Both the position numbers and the translations under genes were made by a program. A DNA stretch of 64,000 nt from Sophora flavescens. Lineage: Eukaryota; Streptophyta; Magnoliopsida; Fabales; Fabaceae. A model generated the notes under the pieces. That model had not been told where the DNA came from. It was given only the letters and a program-made list of their open reading frames with translations, and ran no database searches. The DNA lies in NCBI GenBank assembly GCA_030762895.1, contig CM061064.1, positions 135,949,847 through 136,013,846 of the forward strand, in the 5' to 3' direction. Below are positions 23,870-35,800 of the stretch, in pieces (position 1 is the first letter of the stretch; each line of letters begins with the position of its first letter).

Positions 23870-24180
23870 CTATTAACGTCAGTTTTATCATACAACTGAC
23901 ATTAATAGTATTTTATAAAATATACAGTACACTATTAACGTCAGTTGTTTATTAAAACTGACGTTAAAATTAATACCTTTAACATCAGTTAACGTTAGTT
24001 TTAACAAAATTAACGTCAGTTTTGTTAAAGAACCGACGATAATTTTGACAAAATTAACGTCATTTGTGTTAAAGAACCGACATTAATAGTGTTATATTTA
24101 ACGTTAACTTTTAACGTCAGCTGTATTTACGTCAGTCAGTATTCTGACGTAAAAAATCAATTTTAACTGACGTAAAAAGC
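23870..24180. repeat. CACTA right subterminal repeat array
   Basis: At least eight copies of TTAACGTCAGTT, AACTGACGTTAA and variants (AACATCAGTT, AACCGACGATAA, ACTGACGTAAAAA) occur before the right terminal repeat, mirroring the left arrays. Confidence 0.9.
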
Positions 24181-24199
24181 ACTTATTGCACTAGTGTAT

Positions 24200-24315
24200 A
24201 GATTAGAGACAATGCTAGATGGCACACCATGCAACCTGATCACTTCCTTGATGTAGATCTGGGTCAACCTCTCCAAACTATAACTCTCACCAATGGTTAA
24301 GAAGTGTGCACACTT
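24200..24315 (-). pseudogene. integrase fragment F, continuation beyond CACTA
   Basis: GAGACAATGCTAGATGGCAC and what follows match E integrase DNA at 34040-34160 on the same strand. The similarity is cut at 24315 by the TG start of LTR Y. It proves that CACTA and Y both landed in the same older retroelement. Confidence 0.8.
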
Positions 24316-26892
24316 TGCAACAACCCGATTTTCGTATACGTTGTATTAACGGTAAAGATATATTTATTTATATTTTTATCTAAGACCTATGAAATGATTT
24401 TGGAGGAAAAACAAATCATATCTAGAACCTACTCTATGGTAGGAAGCTTTGGTTAAAATTTAGGTTTAATACTCAAACGGAAACCGGTCTGCGTTTTTAC
24501 TAACAATATAACTTTATACCGGCAGAAAACCCTAATTTGACCCGAAACTGAAAATTTGTAGATTTTTTATATTTCATGCGTGAGGAATTCTACTTTCCAA
24601 ATTTTTGATCAGAAAAAAATATTATGTTTATTCGGACGAATTTTGGTAAAAGTTCGGACGAAAAACGGTCGGCGTTTTCACGGACAGTAAGACTTTAATG
24701 ATCAGAAAACCTAATTTTGAATCGCGAACGAAATGATTTATGTTTAAATCATATTTCCAACGAGTTGGGTTATTTTGAAAATTTTCAATCGAAAATGAAT
24801 TATTTTGTTTTTATATGGGCGTAAAACCCTAATCGGGGAATCGACGGATTCGGAAATGGAACTGTAGAGATAGAACCGGACACCGGAGGAGCTGAGCTAT
24901 GGGATGAATGACCAAGAAATTATGAAGCAATTGATGCTAGGAATTATGAATTTTTAGGTGAGCTGACCAAAATGCCCTTAAGCTTACCCTAACCTATCCT
25001 AGTTAGTTTTTAACCATGGTTAAGGCAAGACAAAGCCAATTTGGCTTCTTCCTCCTATTTTGTGGCTCAAAATCAGCCACACCTCTCATCAATTCTTGAC
25101 CACATATTTTTTTAACCATGATTACTAATTAACCCTAGTTAAGTTATTATAATCATAGTTAAGTTATTATATTATTTTCTAACTTAACCTATGTAAACTA
25201 ATTCAACCATGGTTCATTTTAAACAATAAAGCAAAGCCATTTCACTCCCTCACACTCTCAGTTTCGTGGCTGCCTCCCCATTCCCACACTTAACACATTT
25301 CTTTTTCTTCCTAATTTCATTCTTACTTGTTCTTCACCAAGAACACTAAGAACATCCTTTGTGTTCTTGAGAAGTTCTTCATTTCTCCTCAAGTTCTTGA
25401 TCAAACTTCTTCATTTCAATGTGAGTAATCTCTTCCTCATCATCTTAGCTTCACTTATCATGCATCAAATCTTCATTTCCAACAATTTTTCACAAGTTTC
25501 CATTTCTAGATCTAGAACTTCAAATAATTCTAGAAAATTGTAGAAAAATTATTTTAAGGTGAAACCAATTTCTATGATCTTAATATGTCTTCTACTATCA
25601 TCATCTAAGAGTATGTAATCAAAATCATTTTCCTTCCTATTTTTCATAGTGAGGCCGAACCTAGGTATTTCTAGGTAAATGAAGTTTTGTTCAATATTTA
25701 AAATATGACCTTTAATACCTCTAGTTGTTATATCTAGAAACTTGAAATCAAAATAAATTCCTATCCTTATTTTCTAGCCTTGGCCGAATTTGTGTTCACG
25801 TGAGCAATCTTTAACTAGATCATGATTTGTATGAACTAGCTAAGGTGTGTAGGTTATAGATCCAAGAGTTTGTGAACAAAATGAATTTCTAACCTATTTT
25901 GCTCATTGAGGCCGAAACCCTAAACTAGTTGGTTTCAAGATTTTGTTTCATAATTTTAACTATTAACACTTAACTTATGTTAGTTAATACTCTAGGAATT
26001 AGTATCTAAAAGATTGGATTAAGAAAATAACCCTATCCTTATTTTTATCACTTGACCAAACCTAGCACCGTATGTCCATATTTAGATTTGTTTGATTAAT
26101 TTGTTTTATCATTGATTTGGTTGAAGGTGGAATTGGTAACTTGTAGCATGATAACGAGGATCGTCGATTTGGTGTTTCCGGTGGTAACTTAGGTGGGGGA
26201 AAGGATCACTCTGTCGTCGAAATCGATAAGTAGTATATTATATAATAATTGCGTAGGGCGACCTAAACCATACTAGTAGTCGAGTAATCTACAAGACCAA
26301 AATCGCATTGGAAACATTTTATATAAAACCAATGGCGATTCGGGGATTGTAGGTTTATCGACATTAGGTTGATTTTAAGTATTTGATGATGTCTGACTTT
26401 ATGATATTGAATTTATTGTGATATGTTGGTTGAGGTATTCCATTGCATGTGACGTATTATTTTCGGTGTTTGAATATTTCCTGATATTGTGTTATGCATG
26501 ATCTGCCTGGTTTTTAATATTGTGATTAGTTGATTCTAAAGCAAAGATATGTTTATTTTGGATGTTGTTGGTTTGGGTGGAGGATAATGGTGACTTAAAG
26601 GTGCCTAACCTAGATTGGTTATTTCAAAGAGCCTATAGAACATGTGTTGAGGCTATGATGGAAGGTTAAGGCCTTAGGTTGTTATTAATGTGAGTCAGTG
26701 AGATTCATAGGTATGCATTGTTGTTCGCAGCCGTGTAAGTGGAACACACGAGGTCAGGATATCCTATTTTGGATATCGGATATTGCGGGTAAGTGACCTA
26801 CGGATATTGATGCCGAGGTAGACTACCATAATACTCTTTTAGTCCTTAATGTGTGTTGTTCTGATTATCCTATTGAGGATAGAGACGCTATG

Positions 26893-27212
26893 TATTTTGT
26901 TCTTACGTGCTATTTCCAATGGAGGAAATAGTGGCACACCGTGCTTAAATTACTATTTCCTAGTAGAGATTAGGGAAAATGGCGCACTGAGTTAATAGGT
27001 ATTTTGTGCTTACGCACTATTTCAAATGGAGGAAATATCGGCGCACCATACTTAAAGCACTATTTCCTAATATAGATTAGGGAATAGGGGCGCACTGAGT
27101 TAATAAGTATTTTGTTCTTATGTGCTATTTCCAATGGGGGATTGGTGACGCACACTGTGCTTAATGCTTTATTCCCTACGAGAGATAAGGGAATAGGGGC
27201 GTACCGAGTTCT
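26893..27212. repeat. 107/108-bp tandem repeats in LTR Y
   Basis: Three units start TATTTTGTNCTTA at 26893, 27000 and 27108. Each has CTATTTCNAATGGNGGAAAT and then a partial inverse of it (ACTATTTCCTANTAGAGATT), so each unit can fold on itself. Confidence 0.85.
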
Positions 27213-27561
27213 TGACCTCAGACCGTTCTTCGACAATTTTCCCCCGAAAATTTTATATCAAAAGAAATAATTTCTAAAATCATGAAATTAGTTAAAAATA
27301 TGTTATAGAAATTAAAATTTTATTTTTTTCGTAAAGAAAATTATTTTTAGGGTCAGTGGAGTTTTACTGACATTGAAAAACTCAGACTAGAAACGCCTTG
27401 AATTTTTCTACCGTAAATTCAACTGAACTTTCATAAAATAAAATAAATATAAGGAATGAAGTTTGACTTATTAAAATAATTCTTCATTGATTATAATAAT
27501 AAACACTCCATCATTCACATAATCACAGATTATAGACAAGTAGAAAAATCGGGGCGTTACA
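27213..27561 (-). mobile_element. short reverse LTR-like insert in LTR Y
   Basis: The right end AAAAATCGGGGCGTTACA is the mirror of a TGTAACGCCCCGATTTTT LTR start, and the left end may be TGACCTCAGACC at 27213. Y sequence resumes immediately after it. At 349 bp it is either a truncated LTR or a small independent element. No target duplication was found and the left border is approximate. Confidence 0.45.
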
Positions 27562-28080
27562 TGTGTGATGGTTGTCTTTGACTGTTATTAAATTATATGC
27601 TATGATTCTTTTTTGCTTATGATAATAGAACTATTTCTTATCTCCCTATTTCTTCATTTTGTGTATGTTTACTTTATTCCATTAGAAGACTCTATGGAGG
27701 AACCAATTGCTCAGGAGTTGGACGAAACTCCGTATGAACCTGATGCGGGAGGAAGAGCTATGGATTCTAGAAATAGAGTTTAGTGTATAAGGCCCGTGCG
27801 TCTTGTAAGATGTTTTAGTTTTCGCTAATTATAACAGTTTGTATAAACATGTACCTTTAAGGGATCCTACTGATAGGATACTCTAAATAGTGTTTTGTAT
27901 TATGATGGTTCAAGATATTTGTATTTGTATAATATAATTATGGTGTGGTGTGTTACTTTCCGAAGTTGGACGTGTTGTATTTAAGATTTTAATTTCTTCA
28001 TATTTTCGGGTTACGTTTAACGTTATGACGCAAGTAAGTTTAAATAATTAATTAATGGCACAACGGGGTGTCTCATTTGG

Positions 28081-28092
28081 TGGTATTAGAGC
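28081..28092 (+). promoter_or_regulatory. primer-binding site of element Y
   Basis: TGGTATTAGAGC differs by one base from the initiator Met primer site and lies five bases after the LTR end. Confidence 0.85.
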
Positions 28093-28289
28093 AGTTTGAT
28101 TATGTTCAGACTGTGAGGTTTAGGACGTTGTTACTGGTCGTTTCTAGTTGAATCCTCATTGGATATTGACTTTGCTTAGAAGTTGGGTAATGTGTCTGAA
28201 ATATAACATTGGTATGACATATAGTATTTATATACTTGTTTATGTGGTATTATATACGAATGGGAGCTGATGATTACTTTTAAAGGATC

Positions 28290-28703
28290 ATGGCTCGAGG
28301 TAGCGGACGTGGTACAAGTGGTGGTGATGGATCACCCGAGAGAATTGCTGGATGTTGCAATGGTGAAACAGACCATACCGGAGGTGGAGGAGAGTCAGCT
28401 GAGACTCTCAAGACCTTCAAGGATTTAGCTACTGCTTTGCTAGAGTAGACACAATAGAACACTGAGATGCTGCAAATGACCAAAGAGCAGCAAAATCTGC
28501 AGAATCAGAGGAAAGCTCCAGAAGTCGTGGATGCATGAATGAATACTTTTCTAAAGGGGAAGCCACCACAACTAAGAGGAGATTATGACCCAGAAAAGGC
28601 AGAGTGGTGGGTGCAAGAGTTAGAGAAGATATTCAGTACCATGCACTGCAGAGAGGATAGGAAGGTGACTTATGCGGCCTTCATGCTGACTAGAGGAGTA
28701 GAG
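28290..28703 (+). pseudogene. gag of element Y, truncated by element X
   Basis: The frame starts MARGSGRGTSGG at the first ATG after the primer site, as in E (MTRGRGRPTNSG). It continues through KTFKDLATALLE and KPPQLRGDYDPEKAEWW to RKVTYAAFMLTRG, all typical of the Tekay capsid N-terminal half. Stops at 28446-28448, 28455-28457 and 28535-28537 break it. The similarity ends exactly where LTR X begins. Gag forms the virus-like particle in which reverse transcription occurs. Confidence 0.8.
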
Positions 28704-29809
28704 TTTAACACCCCGATTTATTGATTAGTGTTAAAGGCAGAGATTAAGGATAATTAAAGACTTAATCATGTTCTTTAGGTGTTAGTTAGCTTGCGTTTCA
28801 AGTTTGAGGAAAATCGGAGCTAAACGGGCCTGGAACGCAAACCGAGCAATTAATTGGTCAGTTAATTAATTAATTGAGAGTTAGAATGTTAAAATTAGAC
28901 CGGGATTGAGTAACATAGATTTTTTAGGTGTAGCCTAAAATAATATAGGAGGATATTCCAACAGTAGGTTACACAAGACAATGCGGAAGAAAGCACCCAG
29001 TTGTGTCGACGAAACAACACGCAGTGACATGTGTCGTGACCAGGAGGAAGGTGGCCATGGTGGCGCCACCTCACACTCCACTAACATATCCTAATGACAC
29101 CTATCTTCCACTACCCTTGCATGCATGACACCTAAAATGCATGCATGACACTTGAACTCCACTTAAAATAAAGATAATAATAATATAATTCTAACTAATT
29201 AATATAAAAGCAAGTGAATGATGCATGTAGGCCTTTTCCCATATTCTTCATGGCAGCTTGAGAGAAATTTACAGGGTGGAGAAAAATGGAAGCTTGGTCA
29301 GCCATGGTTATGGCACTTTGAAGCTTGGTTGAAGTAGTCGCAATGAAATCATCACCATACATCCTTCAACCGTTGGATCGTCCTGAAATTTTATGTAAAG
29401 GTTCAAGACTTGTGGTTCTTCATATCCAACGGTCCGAATTTTGAAATCATGTCCATAGTATGAGATATTCAGATCGCAATGTGAACCTAGATGGTGAGAA
29501 ACTCAACCTGTGGGACTTCTAACCTGTCACCATAGAACGGCCATCCGAGGTTCGATCACCATTGGATAGGGTTAAAAATTTTGGAGGAGGTTAAGGACAA
29601 GTATTTCTACGTTGTCACCGCTAAATTTTGTAATAGAAGGTCTGTAGCTGGAGATATAGAGCTTGCATAGTAGCCCGTTTTGGGTACATTTCCCTTGGAT
29701 TCTTGAGCTCACTCTTGAATCCAACTTCCCCCAAGTCCAGCCGCTGTTCTGATTTGTGGACGTTGTTGGAAAACGTGCCGAGTCTCGTTTCAGTAGAGTG
29801 GACGCATTC
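28704..29809 (+). repeat. 5' LTR of element X, first part
   Basis: It begins TTTAACACCCCGATTTATT (first base pair of the expected TGTAACACCCC end altered), with TATAAAAG at 29203-29210. It is cut at 29809 by element E after CATTC (29805-29809). The LTR resumes at 45448. Its part from about 29360 onward is duplicated at 37531-37622 plus 42090-42441. Confidence 0.8.
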
Positions 29810-30455
29810 TGAGACACCCCGCTGTGCCCCTTTGTGTCATTAGATTCAAACCTCATTATTTAATTACTTAATCGCACGCTTAAAGTGAAAATACGAAAAG
29901 ATTATAAAGACTTAACTTATAAAGTATACAACTTTATATAGAATGACATATCACAATATAAGCATATTATGAATATTACAAAACACTGTTGAGGATATCA
30001 TATCAGTAGGATCGCTCACTGACATATACCTAGACAAAGTGTTAAACAACGGAAAACATATTAAAAATACGCCTCACGAGACGCACTGGCCATAACTAAC
30101 TAGACCCCAATCACCATGGATCACAGCTTGTCCTCCAGCCTTCGGTTCGTAGGGAGTTCCATCCAACTCCTCCTGGTTACGCTCTCATCCACAGGGTCTT
30201 TGCGTACGATTCCACAAGGAGATAAAATACAACGTGCAAAAATATACAGGGGATAAGAAACAGTTCTATCATCAAAAAGTGGAAAAGAGTCATAGTAAAT
30301 TATACAGTAATTGTCACAGACAATCATTAAACCTAACTAACAAATCATCCTCAAATTAATATATCAACCTCTACCCTCAATCTCATGCTACTCAAGGACA
30401 CCATAGTTGCACACCTATTCCCTAAGGTGAAAGTGGTCTCGTGAGAACTCTTGAT

Positions 30456-30665
30456 TTTATGTGTATTATATTACCAACACACGGTGTACTATATTACAAA
30501 TACACAGAAGTGTTTTACGTGTATTATATTTCCAATAAACAAAGGTGTTTTACATGTATTATATTACCAGAACACGGTGTATTATATTACCAATACACAG
30601 ATGTCATCATGTATTATATTACCAATACACTTTTGTCCTTGTGTATTATATTACCAATACACGGT
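30456..30665. repeat. hairpin-unit array in E LTR
   Basis: About seven units of GTGTATT-8 bases-AATACAC occur, with loop ATATTACC. Arms are perfectly complementary in the best units. The spacers are irregular (none to about 20 bp). A shorter version is at 43088-43262. Confidence 0.9.
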
Positions 30666-31624
30666 TTTGGACAACAACACCTATAGTTGAATCTTACCAA
30701 CCCGTTTTAACAACATCCTAGTGCCTTCACCTTCCATTAGAACTTGACACATATTCTATGCTATAACACCTCTTTAACATACACCATCTAGGTTAGGCAC
30801 TTCTAAATCATCATTATCCTCACACCCAAAACAATTATCTCTTAGAAAACATATATATCTTTCCTTAAAATCCACTAAGCATGATAGTAAAAACCAGGCA
30901 GATCATGCATAACACAATATCAATCAAAATATTACCATATCACCAACATAGCACAAAATCAATTCAATAAAGGTAATAAAATCAAATCAACCATCAACAA
31001 TATAAAATCAACCTAATATCGATAAACCTATAATCCCCGAATCACCATTTGTTTTTCAGAAAAGGTTTCCAATGTGATTTTGGTCTTGTTGATTACTCGA
31101 CTACTAGTAGGGTTTAGGTCGCCCTACACAATTATTATATAATCTACTACTTATCCATTCCGACGATAGGTTGGTTCTTTCCCCCACCTGGGTTATCACC
31201 GAACTCCCGAACTCGAAGCTCCTCGTTGTCACACCACAAAGTACTAACTCCACCTTCAACCAATCAACATAATAACCAAAAAATCAAACAAACTCATCTA
31301 TGTTCTCTTTAGGATAGGTTTGGCCATTTAATTCAAATTAGATTTATGATTCTTTTCTCAACATAAGCCTTTGGATACGTATCGCTTAGGTTCTAGGTAA
31401 CTTAGATAAATTGCTATAACTTGAAAATATGGAATAAAAATCATCCATCCACTTAGGGTAGGTTTCGACCTTGTATAAAAAAATAGGATAGGGTTTTCAA
31501 AACAACACAATTTCTTAGATCAATGATCTTAGAGTATTAAAGAGTATGAATCAATCATTAGATTTCACAAATCAATCAAAAACCTTTCACCCCTTTTATG
31601 TTAGGGTTTCAGCCTCTTTAGTAT

Positions 31625-32175
31625 AAGTAGGCTAGAAATTCCTAACCCTTATAAGCTCTTAGAATTAGCATCCAATTGTATTAAGGATCTCAAGTCCATG
31701 ATCATATTGGAAAATGAAAACAAAACATCCTAGGTTCACAACCATCATAGGTTCGGCCATCATAGGAGAAATAGGCTAGAAATCTTTAAACTTTCCAATC
31801 TCTTAGACTTAGCATCCAAATGTATTAAGGAGCTTAAGTCCATGATCATATTGGAAAATGGAAACAAAACATCCTAGAATCACAACCATCATAGGTTCGG
31901 CCATCATAGGATAAATAGGCTAGAAATCTTTAAACTTTTCAATCTCTTAGACTTAGCATTCAAATGTATTAAGGAGCCCAAGTCCATGATCAGTTTGAAA
32001 AATGAAAACAAAACATCCTAGGTTCACAACCATCATAGGTTCGGCCATCATATGATAAATAGGCTAGAAATATTTAAACTTTCCAATCTCTTAGACTTAG
32101 CACCCAAATGTATTAAGGAGCTCAAGTCCATGATCATATTGGAAAATGAAAACAAAACATCATAGGCCACTAATA
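31625..32175. repeat. 144-bp tandem repeats in E 3' LTR
   Basis: AACCATCATAGGTTCGGCC recurs at 31740, 31884 and 32028, an exact 144-bp period, with partial units on both sides. The solo LTR at 42442-45447 has about two fewer units, which accounts for most of its shorter length. Confidence 0.9.
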
Positions 32176-32549
32176 CATAGTTTCGGCCATCCTTGTAAAA
32201 ATAGGTTAGAGATGTTTGTTTGATACAAGCTCTTAGAATATGAAAGTAGAGATTAATAGAAGTCCATAGAAATTGGTTTCAACTCAAACGGAGTTTTCTA
32301 CCATTTTCTAGAGATTTTCGAAGTTAAAAGAGCTTTAAGAACATTTTAAGAAGACATAAAGTAAACTCATGAAATAAGTGTAAAACTTGAAATAGAAGAG
32401 TATGAGAGGGTTACCCTTGAAACTAGAAAAAAAAAAAGTATGAAGAACTTGAACCTTTAAACTAAGTAAAAATGGAAACTTTAAGTGTTAGAAACTTAAA
32501 AATGAGAAAGTGAAGAAGTAGGAAAGTGATGAAGAGAAAATGAAATGGG

Positions 32550-32557
32550 TATTTATA
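32550..32557 (-). promoter_or_regulatory. TATA box of E 3' LTR
   Basis: On the minus strand CTATAAATACCC lies about 590 bp from the LTR start. The same site is at 44855-44862 in the solo LTR. Confidence 0.6.
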
Positions 32558-33143
32558 GGGGGAGGGGTGAGAGTGGCATGAAAGAGAGAGGGAGAAGAAC
32601 GTCTTGATTGCCAAGTTTTGGCTTATGCCTTGTTTGGTTGAAGAAGAGAGAGAAAATTGGGTTTTTAGCATATAATATGATATAATTTGAAAAGTGTGAT
32701 GATTACACTTTTGGAGTGTGTCATAACCCATGTCCATAACATCCCATCAAGTCACTTCACTTCTTTTGGGCTCCCTTTTCTGCTCCATTGCGTATCCGGT
32801 TCAAGTTTTCGATCATATTTCACCCGGAATAAATATTATATTTAGTTTCCGAACTCAAATTTTCGAAAATTTCCAACGTTATACAAAACATCACAAAAAC
32901 ACTAACCGTTTCGTTCACGGTTCAAAATTAGGTTTTCTGCTCAGTAAACTTGTATTGGCAGTGAAAACGCATACCAACTTTCGTCTAAATTTTCAACCCA
33001 AAATTTTACCGTAACCCTTTACCATAAAGTAGACAATGAATATGATTTTATTTTATTCAAAAACACTTTCTAACTCTCAAATTAAAATATAATTAATTAT
33101 ATTTTAACCGGTTGCACAATATAATTAAAATCAGGCTGTTACA

Positions 33144-34676
33144 TTACTACCTCTCTTAAAAGAAAATTTCGTCCTCGGAATTTACGTACCTTAGAAAAGA
33201 TGTGGATATTGTTGTTGCATATCCTCCTTGCGTTCCCAAGTAGCATCTCCAGTAGTTTCATCCCATACAACCTTAACCAAAGGAATTTGTCTACCGCGAA
33301 GCTCCTTAATCCGTCTATCTGCTATCCTTACAGGTAAAGCCTCATGCTCTATATTCTCTCACAGTTGTATAGACTCAGATTCAATGACATGTGAAGGATT
33401 AGGATAATTCTTTCTCAACTGAGAAACATGAAAGACATCATGAAGGTTGGAAAGATTGGGTGGTAAGGCAATTTGGTAAGCTACTGGACCAATTCGTCGA
33501 AGAATCTGAAATGGTCCAATGAATCCAGGAGTAAGTTTTATGGATTTGATAGCTCTTGCCAATTCCAGTTTTCCGAGTAACTCTCAAAAACACGTGATCA
33601 CTTTCCTGGAATTCTAATGGTCTCCTCCTCTTGTCACTATAGCTCCTTTGCCTATCCTGTGCTTCCTTCATCTTTTCCCGTATCTTCCTGACTTCTTTCG
33701 TAGTTTGTTGCACCACATCTGGACCCAAAACATGGTTCTCACCAGTCTCATACCAATATAACGGGGTCCTACACTTTCTGCCATACAAAGCCTCATGTGG
33801 TGCCATTCCGATACTACTATGGATACTATTGTTATAAGTAAATTCAATCAATGGTAAGAACTCATCCCAACTGCCAGTGTGCTCCAACACACAAGCTCTC
33901 AATAGATCCTCCAATGACCGAATTGTACTTTATGACTGTCCATCAGTTTGGGGATGATAAGCAGAACTCATCCTCAACTCTGTTCCCGAGGCATTTTGCA
34001 ATTATCTCCAAAATCTAGATGTGAATCTAGGATCTCGATTTGAGACAATACTCGATGGCACACCATGCAATCTAACAATTTGTGATGTAAATCTGAGTCA
34101 ACCTTTCCAAATTATAACTTTCACCAATAGATAAGAATTGAACACACTTCGTCAACCTATCAATGATAACCCAAATCGCATCATGCTTCTTAGGAGTTCG
34201 TGGTAATCCGACCACAAATCCATAGCTATACTATCCCATTTCTACTATGCGATATCTAAAGATTATAATAATCCTGCTGGCTTCTGATGTTCAATCTTAG
34301 CTTTCTGACACACCAGACAAGATAAAACATACTCCGCTACTTCTTTCTTCATCCTTGTCCACCAAAACATTTTCTTCAAATCCTGATACATCATTGTGGA
34401 TCCAAGATGAAAACTCAACTTACACTTATGTGCCTCCTCTAAAATCATATTCCTAAGTTCTGCATCCTCTGGCACACATATTCTATCTCTAAACCTTAAC
34501 ACACTATTTGCTCCTCTACTAAACTCAGAAATTTTACCTTCATTGATTCCTCTACTTACTTCCTGGAGGTATAAATCCCGAACTTGTTTATCTTTAAGAT
34601 CTTTCATAAAATCACTACTAATAGTGATCATACTTAAGCAAATCTTATTCTCAACCAATTCTATTCCTAAGTTCAA
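33144..34676 (-). pseudogene. integrase with chromodomain of element E, plus polypurine region
   Basis: The zinc finger is intact at 34676-34263 (HKCKLSFHLGSTMMYQDL, then CLVCQKAK). The core follows in broken frames (AMDLWSDY-like, NRDPRFTSRFW with Asp). At the NGQSE-type motif the catalytic Glu codon reads TAA (near 33932). The C-terminal part (33914-33438) has LIEFTYNNS and LYGRKCRTP, then FIGPFQILRRIG. After a stop at 33359-33361, a chromodomain-like tail occurs (VRIADRRIKELRGRQIPLVK, then ATWERKEDM), ending near 33198. CGAGGACGAAATTTTC and a purine run (33144-33180) precede the LTR. Chromodomains guide chromovirus integration into marked chromatin. Confidence 0.85.
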
Positions 34677-34707
34677 ATCCCTGAACTATTCAAGCAATTC
34701 TAACTCC

Positions 34708-35568
34708 TTAACCATCATCGTAGACACGTGCAAGGATTTCCTGCTTAAGAACTGCCTCAACCTTAGCTGGATCTACGACTATTCCTTCTTTATTAATCAG
34801 ATGACCTAGGAATTGTACTTCCTCCAGTAAAAAGTCACACTTGGAAAGTTTTGCATAAAGCTGCCTATCCTTCAAAACTCTTAACATCAATGTCAAATGT
34901 TCCTCATGCTCATCCCGCGTACGAGAATAGATAAGAATATCGTCGATGAACACACCAACAAACTTATCGAGGAACGGTCCAAAAATTATGTTCATATAAT
35001 CCATGAACACGGCTGGCGCATTAGTTACACCGAAAGGCATAACTAAATACTCATAGTGCCCGTACCTCATCCTAAAAGCCGTCTTGGGTATATCTTCCTT
35101 CCTCACTCTGATCTGATGGTACCCAGATCTTAAATAATTCTTAGAGAACACTGCTGCTCCTTTCAACTGATCCATCAAATCATCTATCCTAGGCAATAGA
35201 TACTTATTCTTAATTGTCACCTTATTCAACTGCCTGTAATCCATGCACAACCTCACACTTCCAACCTTCTTCTTAACAAATAACACCGGTGCTCCCCACG
35301 GTGAAACACTCGGTCTGATAAACTCTTTTCCTAACATGTCATCCAGTTTTTCCTTCAACTTTGCCAACTCAACCGGTGACATCCGATAAGGTGCTATAGA
35401 TATAGGTCCTGTACCTGGTACAAGATCTATAGTGAATTCCACTTCTCTTTCTGGTGGCAAACCTGGAACGTCTTGGGGGGGGGGGGGGGGGACTTCAGGA
35501 AACTCTCTCACAATAGGCATAGAATCTATGATGGGAGTCTCATTAGCGTCCACTACGAAAAGCATCAC
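34708..35568 (-). pseudogene. reverse transcriptase of element E, RNase H deleted
   Basis: This is an open frame of 286 codons. Landmarks include PYRMSPVELAKLKEKLDDML, SPWGAPVLFVKKK, LCMDYRQLNKVT, YHQIRVRKEDIPKTAFR and the catalytic box FIDDILIYS with both Asp present, then KLSKCDFLLEEVQFLGH. Soon after DPAKVEAVL the frame jumps to KQEILARVYDD and stops. The matching element X sequence shows that the thumb and RNase H region is missing, a deletion near 34750. At 35475-35491 a run of 17 G (C on the coding strand) lengthens a proline stretch (VPPPPPQDVP). The polymerase palm looks intact but could not complete reverse transcription alone. Confidence 0.85.
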
Positions 35569-35800
35569 AAACTGTTGAAGTTATCACTCCTCATAGAAAC
35601 TCCTTCATTGGCAGATGCTATACCATAATGTTCAAGAAATGATAAAGTCTTTCTCGAACAATCTAGCACTACATGGTTAGACGAAAGCCAATCCGGGCCC
35701 AGAATAACATCTATTTGTTGCATAGGCAAATAGATAAGGTCTACAATAAATGTCCTATTCTCAACAATGATACAACTATAAACAAACAGATATAGTAGTC
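35569..35800 (-). pseudogene. protease region of element E
   Basis: In broken frames this stretch gives RTFIVDLIYLPMQQIDVILG, then DWLSSNHVVLDCSRKTLSF, the conserved end of the Tekay aspartic protease and the link to reverse transcriptase. The catalytic Asp-Ser/Thr-Gly part upstream is not recognisable. Protease would cut the Gag-Pol polyprotein. Confidence 0.65.

Larger units (their letters stand above)
17730..24196 (+). mobile_element. complete CACTA (En/Spm) transposon, 6467 bp
   Basis: The left end CACTAGTGGAAATAA and the right end, CACTAGTGCAATAAG on the minus strand, are terminal inverted repeats with the diagnostic CACTA. A 3-bp duplication TAT flanks them (17727-17729, 24197-24199), the size expected for this superfamily. 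The sequence either side of TAT joins into a continuous match to E integrase (CTAGGAT, then GAGACAAT). Inside are subterminal arrays of AACTGACGTTAA at both ends and a TNP2-type transposase gene. The gene has stops, so this copy can move only if an intact transposase acts in trans. Confidence 0.93.
24316..28075 (+). repeat. 5' LTR of Tekay-like element Y (with a nested fragment)
   Basis: It starts TGCAACAACCCGATTTTCG and ends ACGGGGTGTCTCA directly before a primer site. Many blocks match the reverse complement of the E LTRs, for example GTGCCTAACCTAGAT near 26600 and GAACTATTTCTTATC near 27628. It also carries ATGCATGATCTGCCTGG at 26494-26510, three 107-bp repeats (26893-27212) and a foreign minus-strand piece at 27213-27561. 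It lies within integrase fragment F; the matching 3' LTR is absent. Confidence 0.8.
29810..33143 (-). repeat. 3' LTR of element E, 3334 bp
   Basis: Plus-strand ends are TGAGACACCCC and GGCTGTTACA. It contains a hairpin array (30456-30665), CCAGGCAGATCATGCAT (30894-30910), 144-bp repeats (about 31625-32175) and a TATA box (32550-32557, minus). It is homologous along its whole length to 42442-45447, the main length difference being 144-bp repeat copies. Confidence 0.9.

Noticed and set aside
30456..30665. Repeat-spacer pattern resembling a CRISPR array
   Set aside because: Units are degenerate, spacers range from none to about 20 bp, the array lies inside an LTR present more than once, and the context is plant nuclear DNA without cas genes.
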